From contig JASANG010000558.1 of NCBI GenBank assembly GCA_030248215.1, positions 234,022 through 298,021 of the forward strand: a stretch of 64,000 nt of DNA, written 5' to 3'. The translations under genes were made by a program, and so were the position numbers. Shown one piece after another: positions 1-11,500 of this stretch. Source of the DNA: Enoplolaimus lenunculus. Lineage: Eukaryota > Nematoda > Enoplea > Enoplida > Thoracostomopsidae. Within the stretch, counting starts at the first letter, position 1. Each line of letters begins with the position of its first letter. The notes beneath the pieces were generated by a model. The model ran no database searches and was not told the DNA's origin. It saw only the letters and a list, made by a program, of their open reading frames with translations.

Positions 1-1058
1 CGAAGTAAGTGGCAGTGTTTATTTTGAAAACTTAAAGAAATTGAAACCATTATTTTGTATGTATGCCAACTGCCGTGGAACTGATTGACTTACTTTTACA
101 TTTTTTTCTATTATTCATGTGTTGTAAGTTATTGCATGTCCCCGCGAGCATGTACCTAGGGAAAACCGGATGCCCATGAATATAACATGGGTTGAACAAA
201 TATGGTAACTGAACGCAGCGCTACAAAAGCATGAAATAGGGTAGTAGGGTCGTTTGTTGAAGTGTTAAAATTCATCGGTATGAGATGTTAACCTTTGTTG
301 CATAAGCACTTTGGATACTTTATTCCGCGGAAAGAAGCAGTATTCTGGTGTTTCAGTGCCTTTTACTATTAGATTTGAATTGATTATCCGACTCTGGCCG
401 GGTATTAAATTATCTCGCTGGCAGCTCAGTTGCGGTCGCACTCTGATATACACGTTATTACATCTGCAGTAGTCATAGTGCAACCGGAATTCCGGTTCCG
501 GCATTTCTTACCTTCCGGTTCCGGTAAATTTTTACCGGAATTAAAGTTGCCGATATTAAGATTTGTTCGGTGGAAATTATGGTATTTTACGAAAAAATGA
601 CGTTAAAAATTAAATAATTTCAGTAGTGTAGTATGCAAACATTGACAATCGCCGACAGTAAACCATCGAAGGTATATGTAGCTTCTTTAAAATACAGCAG
701 ATAAAGTGAATTCCCATCTCTAACTACTTTTATATCACCAATAATGTATTTTTCATTTTCCGGTTTCGTTTCCGGTAATTTTTTCAAATTCCGGTTCCGG
801 TAAATTGTAATTCCGGTTGCGCCGTAGCGGTAGTGTAATTTTTTTACTCCTTTGCGTAATTTTACTGGCTGAATATATAGCGATTGGTTTAATTTATGCC
901 TTTTTGCTATCAAGCAATTTGTGTTTGTAGGTTCAAATTCCATTTACTGGGTATTTGTCACGTATATTTTGCATTTTTAGATTCCCGATCTGCCGTCTCC
1001 GACGCGCATCAAAGACTATGTAATGTATTGGTTCGAAAGTCACAAAAAGGACAAATAG
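1..1058 (+). CDS. 3' end of an unidentified gene (last two exons, partial)
   Basis: The window opens with CGAA followed by a consensus donor (gtaagt, 5-10), suggesting an exon that ends at 4. A good acceptor (tgcatttttag) ends at 980. The sequence from 981 is open for 25 codons to TAG at 1056-1058 and reads IPDLPSPTRIKDY, then VMYWFESHKKDK. A possible poly(A) signal ATTAAA lies at 1113-1118, 55 bases after the stop. The last four residues KKDK fit the dilysine ER-retrieval pattern KKxx, but that only matters if the protein is membrane-anchored, which cannot be seen here. I do not recognise the family. The coding claim rests on splice signals, the terminal stop and a codon-like composition unlike the AT-rich flanks. 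It could be a chance ORF. Confidence 0.45.
480..830. repeat. Family G element (CCGGAA-rich, TIR-like ends)
   Basis: The stretch starts with GCAACCGGAATTCCGGTTCC and ends with the inverted partner AATTCCGGTTGCGCC. Runs of CCGG/TTCC lie inside both ends and the middle is AT-rich. The same end motif (GGGTGCAACCGGA) recurs at 2944, 21170, 22083 and 33320. It lies in the intron of the upstream gene. No coding potential is seen. Confidence 0.6.
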
Positions 1059-1973
1059 AAAACCATTTAGTCTAATTATTTTGGCTCAACATTACTGTAA
1101 ATGTAAGTTGTTATTAAAAATAATTTATGCATCAAAAGTATGGTCATAAATAACCAGACTCGCCTTTCCGCCAATTAAAAATTGAAGGTTAACGTTTTAC
1201 TGGCATGTAAAGGCACTTTTTCAAGTCTCTACCGACCGTACATTATTTTCTTTCGTTGAGTTTTCCAATGATCTTCCTAGTTTCGTCATATATTATTTTG
1301 TAATGTTTTATTTGTTTGCTTAAAGGTTTGCTATAAACATTGTTTTGGTACTATTCAAGGAACTCGCATCAGTACCTATAATAATTGCAAATGCAAAGGT
1401 CAAACGAGTGTGTGCTGCGTTTTGAATGCTCGACAAAGCTATTTTTGAAATAGTAATTGCATATATTGCTTACAATCGTGAATATTTTGTATCGGGGGAA
1501 CTGTGATAACATATCGAGATAGTTGTGGACACATTGTTGTATTTTTATGTGAAATTCTTTAATCTGTTACTGTTTGATGTATATAATCGACGCATGTACA
1601 ATGTTTGAATCAAATCATGCTCACCGAGTGTTACCAGTAGAATCACATAACTGCGGTTGTATTAATTTTACCACACAAGTCCAGGCAGTACACGTTCAGG
1701 TCTCGCTGACGTTCACACATTAAATTTTTTCTTATTTCTTACAAATTAGGTGCAAAGTGTTGCAGCAGACGTGGTGCTTGATTTACATGTATTGCTAGCG
1801 CTATTCTGAGATGGCTGTGTTGCGAGAATTGAGTTATGAAATGACCTGTTTAGAGATTTTGACTTCATTTTTTACTGTTTCCAAGCTGGACAGTTTGCTT
1901 GTAAAGGTATTTGTTTATTAATTTGTTGTTTTGTACAGATATGTATGTAATCCAGACCGGGGTCGGTTAAAAG

Positions 1974-2150
1974 GGCCAATGTTACTTTTACGGGCGTACT
2001 GCATATTAAGCGTATTCCTAAGCCTAAGCCAAGTCTAAGCGTTGCAAAAATGAATTCCCACGCCTAAGCCTAAGCAAAAAAATGTAATCTAGAATCTAAA
2101 CCTACTCTTTTATAGACCCACCAGAAACCTGGATGCCCCTTAAAGTAACT
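1974..2150. mobile_element. Family D1 element (telomere-repeat-bearing TIR element)
   Basis: The left end is a diverged GGCCAATGTTACTTTTACGG and the right end is CCCCTTAAAGTAACT, an inverted partner. Between them are several CCTAAG units, the complement of TTAGGC, and the internal block ATCTAGAATCTAAACCTACTC shared with the other D1 copies (36594, 39753, 54472, 61312). No ORF. Confidence 0.8.
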
Positions 2151-2761
2151 GCAAATGTGATTCAAGTTTTGGTTGTATTGCAATACTGCAGCAGGTGCAC
2201 AAACATTGTTGTATTAATTTGAGGTTGTAATTATTTTGATTTTAAGATTATCTATTAATTTGGTAATAAAAATGCATATGATGAAGAATTTTTTGACTGA
2301 TACTTTTATTAAAATTGTGTATAACACTTATTGACATTTTGGTTTTCAATCAAACGAAGTTCGGCAGCTGTAAATGTGAGCAGAAACAGCAAATAATGTG
2401 GAAAAAAATATGTGTAAGATATTAAATTCAACATTTCTGGTTCGACAGTTACATGTCCTATCACAAACTGCCGATATGGCTTCAAAAATTTGAAGATATG
2501 AACAGTAGCATAAGGCAAAAGATTCTGTCGGATTATGATACTTCAGATTGCCGATGTTGGCTGACTTCATTACATATTTTATTTTGACATATTTAAGTGC
2601 ATTTGTGTTGATTTATTATTGATTGCCTGTTGCGCCATTCATATTAAAATAAAATTATGTTTTCCACTTTCAAGATCAGTACATAAATTTCGATTTTATT
2701 GAAAAATTCGGATACATTCCCGAAAATTGAAATTATGAGAAACCCGCACGCTCGGAAATTT

Positions 2762-2923
2762 GGCCAATGTATAGAACAGGGCCGGAACAGTATATTGTAT
2801 AAGCATATAAACCGGAAGAATTAGCTTATACCTAAGCCTAAACAAATAAATTTAGTCAAAGCTTAAGCCTACTGTATTGCAATTCCACAGTAAAACGTTC
2901 CGCCCCTGTTCTTTACAAGGACC
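2762..2923. mobile_element. Family D2 element (telomere-repeat-bearing TIR element)
   Basis: It begins GGCCAATGTATAGAACAGGG and ends with the inverted partner CCGCCCCTGTTCTTTACAAG. Internal CCTAAGC/CCTAAAC units are degenerate TTAGGC repeats. The same two ends recur at 41251, 41946, 46837, 52074 and 56740. Non-coding. Confidence 0.8.
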
Positions 2924-2943
2924 GGAAATTTTAACCCGCAACC

Positions 2944-3328
2944 AGGGTGCAACCGGAATTATAAAATACCGGATCATGAACCTGAAAATAAAAAACGCTT
3001 GTTACCGAAAATTTATTTTTAACGCTATTTTATCGCTTTTAATGATGTAAACACACCATGTATAATGCAAAATCCTGAAACAAATGCAGCAGGTGGAAAC
3101 ATATGATAAATTATGAAGTATGGCACAAATTGAAAAATTTGGTAATGCACGTTTAGACAATTTTAGAAAGTAATATGTCAATTTTTCTTAAATTTTCAAA
3201 TGAGAAAAATTTTCAATACCAAAAATACCGGAAAATTCCGGTGAAAAAATACCGGATTTTTTATCGGAACCGGATAGGGAGAAACACCAGATTTCCTTAC
3301 CAGAACCGGAATCCCGGTTGCGCCCTTC
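2944..3328. repeat. Family G element
   Basis: It starts AGGGTGCAACCGGAATT and ends GGAATCCCGGTTGCGCCCTT, a TIR pair. Subterminal CCGGAA/TTCCGG repeats flank an AT-rich core. The ORFs crossing it on both strands are shadows of this repeat. Confidence 0.65.
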
Positions 3329-3887
3329 CCGCACCTTTTATTGCAATGCAGTTGCGGTATACTCCGGTAATCATGAAATTTACCGGCTCCTGTTACTTTA
3401 AGCGAAACGTTGGGCTCTTGGACTTTTAACAAATTCGGATGTATTGCGTATTTAAGAAATGTCCCACGTAAAATATGCCATAAGCTTACAAATTGTCCGG
3501 TAACATGGGACACATTTTGATTATAGGGTCAGGTTTTTATTGCACTGACATATGAAACAATGCCCCCATTAAAACAGACTCCATACCATTTTTAGACGAA
3601 CAATACGCGACGCTAAAAGTACAGATCCAAAACCAGGTTTGGATTTTTAGGTGCAGACTTAACTGAGCTTTGGTTGTTTCTCGCAGCCCTGAACAATATC
3701 CTAATCTCCCAAATTCTCAATTTGTCAGAGTATCCGAGAGCGATATATTTAGCACATTCATTCAGTAAGCCACCCTTTGTCTCATTCCGGCTGCAATATT
3801 TGGCTGAACAGAAACAGTAATTATTTTTTATAAAGATTTATATTTTAGATCCCATGTACTTATAAAAAGATTAGGGCTGTCTGGACT

Positions 3888-4100
3888 GCACCATAGCAAG
3901 CTTTAAACTTTAAAGCTTAGGCTTAGGCGTATTAAGCTGATTCTTTACGCTCAGGCTTTGACTATGTTTTACTACTTTAACATACTCCTATGCTTAAGCC
4001 TAAAGCCTAAAGTGATCGGCCCATGTAAATATCAGGGGCGGAACGTTTTTCTGTGGGACTAGAAAAGAAAGCTTAAGGTTTAAACTAAAATACATTGGCC
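3888..4100. repeat. D2-type fragments
   Basis: GCTTAGGCTTAGG and related units occur from 3920. They are followed by a D2 end, CCCATGTAAATATCAGGGGC then GGAACGTTTTTCTGTGGGAC, from 4019. Two truncated copies, or one rearranged copy, appear to be joined here. Confidence 0.55.
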
Positions 4101-4140
4101 AAACAATAAAGCATGTTGCCCGTTTATATTACACATCGAA

Positions 4141-4497
4141 GGCCGTATTCTGCAATGTGTATAGCACATATACCAGTTGTTGATAGGCTTTGTAAAACTT
4201 TCGAACTAGGGAATGGTGAGTTTTGAAATTCAGCACATAATCGGATTTTGCATTACACCATGTTACATTTCAATTACACTAGTTCTGTTAAAGTTTTGAG
4301 ATCAGCAATTGCAGCATTTTATTAGTCTGAAAACCTGCTACTAACTGGTTATAGGTGCAATATCCATTCGAAAATATAGGAGTTCAATCTCATCATGATA
4401 AAGCAGTGCCACGTCTAAAATGCGGAAAACTTGCTGAATGTTGAGGCTCAGCATTCACTGTTTTAAAAGTTACAAGACCTTTTCGGAATACGGGCCT
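4141..4497. mobile_element. Family F TIR element
   Basis: It begins GGCCGTATTCTGCAATGTGT and closes with the inverted form TTTTCGGAATACGGGCC. Inside are short inverted blocks (ATAGCACATATACCAGTTG against CAACTGGTTATAGGTGC-like sequence). Related copies lie at 52333, 60966 and 61998. No coding capacity. Confidence 0.65.
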
Positions 4498-5548
4498 ATA
4501 CTTTATTTATTTACTGGGCTAGTAATGCGGGACATTAAAATAGAAAAACAGATTCGACGGCTTGGTACGATTCATTTCTATACAATTCACATACAACAAA
4601 GTCTACTGCAAAAATATCCAGTTATATGCTTGCAGGCAGTATACAGTTGACATTTTGTTGGCGATAAAATCAGTTGTGTTTTTCCAGCTGTTGCGCAATT
4701 GTAATTGCCGCGCTGCGCACACGGTATCCAGTACACGGAAGGAGGATAGACTGTAAAGGGACCACCGTGCTGACTATTGAATCATGTAAGCATGTGATAC
4801 ATACTTGTGCTATGCATATATGCATATTGTTGTGTGTTAGTCGGTGGCATACGGTCGACATACATATACCGGACGACAGCGCAATAATGGACATATTGCC
4901 AAAGGTTTCGCAGGCTGAGATTTGGATTATAATAGATGACGACCAGCGCCCAGCACACCGGACCGGTAATTGCATAAATATCCCACACACATAATATTTG
5001 ATTCATAATATCGTCAATCTAGACGTTAGCAAACACCAGTTATGGCAACTACACCAGTAGTGCTACTCGAGGTTAACCTGTCGTCAACCGAGAGCTTAGT
5101 ACTTAGTGCAAACGCCGCCGCTTCGCGCAGTGCGCGACTAAGCTCAGCAGAATACAAATGAAATCAAAAGCGACCCCCACCAATATGAATCAGCACTGCA
5201 TTAACTTTCTACACATGCCTAGGCAAAACATCCCGTGGCATAATTTAGCCAGAATCCGAACGCACCACAGTAAGTTGATTACATTGTCATGCCATACGAA
5301 ATATGTCGCGTGACGCGATATGGCAAATAACGAACGCATTAACGGTGTGGAACTTCACAATATGGAAGTATCAAGAAAATGTCGTGTGGCGCGATATGAT
5401 GAAAACAGTACCGTGCTCCCAGGTACATGCTTACGCAAAAGGTAATAGAATTTGAAGTTTAGTGTATTTTGCTGGCCCCGGGTAAAATCCTGACCCCGGG
5501 ACATATCTAGTATGTAGGCAAGCATTTATACGTATAGAGGTCATAATA

Positions 5549-8500
5549 ATGGCAGATGTTAATCACAAGTGGAAAAGTACGCCACATTATGGAGATGATC
5601 ACGGAGAGCGGTCAGACGCCCAACAATCGTCCAACGAAAGCAGTCGCTTTGAGCAACCTTTTTTACTCGCGCAAGATTCAGACTTAAGCGGTGCGTTTGA
5701 TGATTTTGTTTAAAAAAGAATAATATACCTGTTCATAATTTTATACGTAAATTAGCAATATATACCTATGTATGAATTTCTGATTTAGTTTTATGATTTT
5801 CTGATTTAGTTTTACTGTACCGAAATATTTTTTGGCAGTTTTACACAAGATATTCTAAAGTTGGATAATTTACCGTGTTTAGGAGCCAAGATTTTAACCG
5901 TTTTTTGAAGAATTCTACTCTTTTCCTATTTAATCAAAGTGAATCTTTGTACAGTGCTGTTCAACACTAAACGTCCAAGGTTAACACATGCGAGTCATAT
6001 TTCTGCAAATTAAAACAAACATTTTTTCTATCCGGTTTTGTACTCACAAGTAGTAATTGGGTCTTGATGTCGAATACGGATTTTGTTCTAGATGATGGGG
6101 GATCAGCGGAATGTCCAAGTGAAGCAAAACAATTATCGCACCGAAAACCACATCGACAGCTGAAAAGACTGATTGTAAATGATTCATCATTTGACAATTC
6201 TTCAACGTCCTTCAGTGCCGCTGAGATTGGAAAGGTAAATATAGTTATTATCGCATATGTATAAATCGAGAAAGGCCGATGTGGGAGTGTAGTAGTAAAA
6301 GTTAAGTTAAGCTGAGACAAACATACGTATAAATGTTTTCCACGCAAAATGTTAGTCAAATAAGAATTTCGATAACGAAACGGCGATTACCATATTTGTG
6401 CAACTTAATTACTGCTTTACAGGTTGCTGACAGCTTTGTGTTGTCAGATGTTGACAGTGATCCAGCATCAAATAGCGGAAAGGAAAACATTGTGCCACAA
6501 GTTCTAAACACATCGGATGATAGAGAATTTCAACGAGCAGACTATCGCGAAAATAAAATGGTAGAACCGTTTGCTAAAGTTTTAATAGCAAAAGTTATGA
6601 TTTTGTCCAAGGGTTAGCAAAAATGGAGTCCAGTATGCAATGCACTATATGTATATCACATACGTAATATAAATATATAAGTATATATGGATTGGTTATA
6701 GAACATATGCGATACCTCTGTGAATAGCGACGACGATTTATTTGGGACCGGCAATTATGAAGACGTTTCACACACGAATGAAACTGGATATAAAACGGCA
6801 ACGAATGAAATAGAAAATAGCGTCGCACGTGACTATTCGAACAACGTATCTGTTGATGAGGTGTTTTTGGTCTCTACGGTCACTGATGATACTGGTAGCG
6901 CTAGAAATAATGGCAGTATCAGACAACAGACAAATGGCAGGAATGAGTTCGTTCAAAATGTGTATATTAGCGAAGAAGACAATCAACAACAAAAACACGA
7001 CAGAGACGAACATTTTGGTAGCGACACTGGATCAAGCATAGCGATAGAGGAGAAATCTGAAATTGAAGATGATAAGGAAGAAGAAGAGGAGGATGAGGAG
7101 GAGGAGGAGGAAGAAGAAGAAGAAGTCGACGACGACGAAGAAGAAGAAGAAGAAGAAGAAGAAGAAGAAGAAGAGGAGGAGGAGGAGGAGATCGATGAGG
7201 AAGCAGACGGAGAAGAAAACGAAGAAGATGATGAAGTTGAAAATGTTAAGGAAAAAGAAGATAGATTGGCATCGAAGGAAAACGGTGAAAACGAAGAGCA
7301 TAAGAAAGATGATAAGGAACGAAAAAAGGCGCAAACAAGAGAGCAATTTGAAAACAACAATATGACGATAGAAGTATCTAAATTGATTGAACACAAGTCT
7401 GATGATCCGCGTGTGATCGGTTTGCAACAAAAGCTTGTGTCGTACCAGGTAAAATATACTATATATCAGGGTGCAAACCGGAACTGGATTATAACGAAAT
7501 CGAATCGGAAAAGCAACTTTATACCGGAATCGAAACTACAAATTTTGTGATTTTACAGATAATTTTTATAAGTAAATATAATATTGATTTAAAGTGTTTG
7601 TTGGCTGGCAACAAGTTCAGAAACGTCGCAGAGCAAATTGGCAACGGTGACAACGATTTCTTGTTCTGTAAAGCTAAACTACAATCAGTTATTGCCATTT
7701 ATGAAATTAAATTGTTGTTTTGTCTGTTTAGATGTTGAGAAAATTCCGATTCCGATTGATTGTGCAGCCGAAATCGGGACCGATTTGGTTTACTACGTTG
7801 TTAACGGCAAAAGAGCAAGAGAATTTTGTAACAAAATCTGTTCATGAACTGCTCTGCTAATATTTGTGTTATCAGGTTCCGATTCTGTTCTGAAATTAAG
7901 CATCTAACTTTAAGTTAAAATATACGTATAGATGGATACATTATGGATTGCAGAAAGGTGAAATTTCGCTGTTCGCTAATATCAGCCTAATGTGTATTTC
8001 GATTTTCATACATTAACTTTTTGTGATCTAAAAGTATAAAGCGAATTTTACTTTAATTCTAGCGTCTGTTTCGCAACACCAACGTAAGTCAATTACCAGA
8101 CGGTGGCAAGAGACTTACGGATAAGATCAAAGAGATTGTAAGCGCACTCAACAATATTATAAGTAAGCTAAGCTTTACTTACATTTATTAGAATTCTATT
8201 CTAATTCATTGCCGTAAGTTTAAACTGTTGTATGTGTGTGGAAAGCGCAGTAGCATGTAACATCTTTTGGATTGCGTCTGGCAGCGAGTTTGGTACCTAT
8301 ATTTGTTAGAATTCTGGTATTGATACGGAGCTGGTTTGCAGTAGGAATAAGCCGGAAATAGCTTTTGTTGCAGTATTTCCGTGCAAGTATATATACCATG
8401 TGGTGCCCCTTGTTAAACTTATACTCATGATGCCCCCTCAAAATTATTATCACGCCGCACCCCTGTCCTGCAAAGTTTGATGGCGTGCTCCGTCTGGGTA

Positions 8501-11500
8501 CCCACCTTTGGGAAGTTTTTAGGGCACATTCCCATGCAAATGTTGAAGGGGCGTAACCGCTCACCCGCCTCTTTCTAGGATTTTGGAACAATGGGTCAAC
8601 TGCTATAAAAATTTCAAGTAGGGGGTGACCCCTCAAATCCCCAATGTGTAGCTGCGCCGATGGCGGCATCCTTCTGAAAAAGTATACGGTACCAAACTGT
8701 TATTTTTGTTGCAGCCAACGGAAATAATAATTTTTCTTTTGGGAATCGTCAAGATTACAATTCAGGCTCAAGCATTGGATCAGAAATAAGCGAAAGTCGT
8801 AACACGTCGTCTTCGTCTTCTACAAGCAATGGGAGTATTAAACAATCGTTAGGATCAACAAGCGATCGGGTATCAGCGACAATGGTTGAAAGAGCTGGCG
8901 GCACAAAATTTTTTGACGGAACGGATCGTGTTGTGGTAACGAAGCCCGCAAAGCCAAACTATGAACAGTTGTATGCAGGTTATTTTATGAATTATTTCGC
9001 ATCATTGTTAAATTTATTGTGAATTGCATTAGTCAAAAAAATTAGAACAACTGGGCCTGTGTAACGTGAATTTGTTTTACGGATTGTAGCCAGGAAGGAA
9101 ATTGGAGATGTAAAATTTTGAAACAATGTTAGGATCGAGTAATGAAATTGTTGGTTTAGTCTGAATCGGTCCACTCGCGTGTTGACTTTTAAGGAAGCGG
9201 AGATATTTTTTGCTTTCAGCTGATCCAATGAAAAATCGGCTGTTTGGTGGTCACATGAATGAAGCTCGGTTGCGAGAAGTTCGGGTTGTCACTAAAGAAG
9301 CGTTAAATACGCTTCATGCGTAAGTTTGTGACCCAAACCATTTCGGGGGGTTGTTTTAATTTGAATCGAGTTTCTTAGTAGTTTTGGCTAATTTTTCAGT
9401 TCAGGTCTATGTGCTTCTTAAACCGCAGATGATAGCATTTACATGCCGAAAATTGCTTATTTAACGATGCTGCTTTAATTTCATCATGCCGCAAGCACTC
9501 ATTGGTGATACCTCAAGTTAAAATTAAAATAAGAAACCATTGATTCATGGACATGTGAATTATAGGGACCTGGAGACTGGGAAGCTTAAGTGTATGCATG
9601 AGCTTAGCGAACAGACCCTTATAGCTATCATAGATCGCTACGTGCGATAAATTCAGTCTAAACTTTTAATAGTGGAATAATTTGAATTTTTTGCGAAATT
9701 TAGGGCGGTGACATCGATACCGTGTGAAAGTGAGCTAACTGACGACCCACGGAAATTAACGGTGCAACTGATGCATCATCAACGCCAGGCACTAACGTGG
9801 CTGTTGTGGCGTGAGACACAATCACCCCCGGGCGGAATACTGGGTGAGTCAGGCGGTTTTCGCGAATCTAGGCGCCATGGTGCCTAAATACTGTATTAGC
9901 GTTTAAACATTTTCTGCACGTGGTCAAGTTGGCGACTAAAATTTCTATTATTTTATTGAACATTTTTAACAAAACCTGGTAATCGTAGCAAAACAAGAAC
10001 TGTCGCTATTTGAATTGTAATCCAAATGTTTATAGTTAACTGAATTATACTGGAATCGGAACTCGAAGTTTCAGACTACATACTATTTACGCAACCACAC
10101 TTATTTTATGTAATGCGCCGTTCACAATAATTTCGTCAATGCTGCCACAAAATATACTATCGGTTTCAAAGTGTTCTGTGCATTCGCACGCACTTGTCAT
10201 TTGTATTTAAATTTTAATTTCCGTTTTATATTTAAAAGAAATGTGCTCTAAAATCAGATATATAATATATATGAGTACCGGTTGTTATAAAAGTGAATAG
10301 AAATGCAGGTAATCTTAGCATATAATTGCAAATAATAAAGATTTGAAAGGAATAAAAAATGAGACTAATTAGACCTGCAATTGGAATCGCGACCGAAACT
10401 TGATTCAAAGTGAAATCGGAATTCCAATTTCACCCTGGCATTACGATTTAATTTAAACTCATTTTTGCTACAGTTTTTGAAATGGAAATAATGATGGAAA
10501 TTGTAGCTAAAGTAATTGTAAACGTTTTTGGAAAATATTGAATGGTTGGTTGCAAAATGTATATCAGAGATCCCGGAGCCTGAGAGTGGCGTTATACTTA
10601 CTCTAAAATACCCGAACCAATTTTGCGGCGAGTTTAATACATTTTATTTTGTTTTGAACATATTTTGGTTTGCTTATATTTTTTGTATGTTTATAAATTG
10701 TGTATTGTCTGTATTTTAGCGGACGATATGGGTCTTGGTAAAACACTGTCAATGATTGCATTGATTTTATTGCAACGCCAGAAACGCAACGAGAATGCCA
10801 ATAGTTCGAGCTTAAACAACAATTCTGATTGGATTGCGAAAATAATGCGTAGGTTACTTATGGTAGGGCTTTTGGTGGTGCTCCTAGATGTATATTAGCA
10901 AACACTGGGACCGGATATAGAAATAAACGTGTACATCAAAGTATACGCTTCGGGACTTGTGTTTTTCAAAAAGTTTAGGAGGAGGTGCTGGTTTTGCTTG
11001 GTATGGGATAATTAATGGGTAATATTACATTTTTGTACTTATTTGTTTTAGATAAAGAAAAGGTTATACCGTCGCATTCAACACTAATTGTGTGTCCAAC
11101 AAGCTTGCTTGGACATTGGGAGACAGAAATTAAGCAGAAAACAAAGCCTGGTTGCTTGATGATTTATAATTATCACGGGCCTAATCGTGAAAAACGAAGT
11201 AATCGGTGAGGCTCGCTTTTTACTTGTTGATAAATTTTTATGCCAACCTGCATGGCACGTGAATTCCAGGATAGCATCGCATATTATCAGTTTGTCAATA
11301 AAAAATGTTTTGACCTGCGGCGCCGTGCAACTATTACAGTCGCTCTAAATTTTAATATGCGAATTAGAATAATCAAGTAGAAGTATGGTAGGTTGTGTTG
11401 TGTGCAATTATAAAATTTGTTAAGCTGTTGTTTGTTTTGTCTATACTTTGAACATGTAAAATCATTACTTATTGCGATAACAGGTGCTACACACATTTGA

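Larger units (their letters stand above)
1059..5548. other. Intergenic region between the upstream gene and TTF2
   Basis: No gene is recognised. The short ORFs overlap on both strands, lack splice-consistent neighbours and show no motif. It holds elements D1 (1974), D2 (2762), G (2944), D2-like (3888-4100) and F (4141). About 1120-1970 and 4500-5460 are AT-rich with nothing assignable. A small C/G palindrome, ggccccgggtaaaatcctga followed by ccccggga, lies at about 5474-5502, shortly upstream of the TTF2 start, and could be promoter-proximal. That is a guess. Confidence 0.6.

Noticed and set aside
4670-4994. Paired 106-codon ORFs on opposite strands
   Set aside because: Mutual shadows, no motif, repeat-rich intergenic DNA.
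6983-7430. Long antisense ORFs of poly-Ser, poly-Phe and poly-Leu
   Set aside because: They are the other frames of the GAA/GAG run in TTF2 exon 4.
8220-8669. 149-codon minus-strand ORF
   Set aside because: It lies in a TTF2 intron over a C-rich repeat, has no domain and no splice partners.
9566-9589. Possible 24-base micro-exon in TTF2 (symmetric phase 2) coding DLETGKLK
   Set aside because: Joining exon 9220-9319 directly to 9704-9843 gives [18 protein letters not shown], the same spacing as in human TTF2 from LH to DP. The micro-exon would add eight residues.
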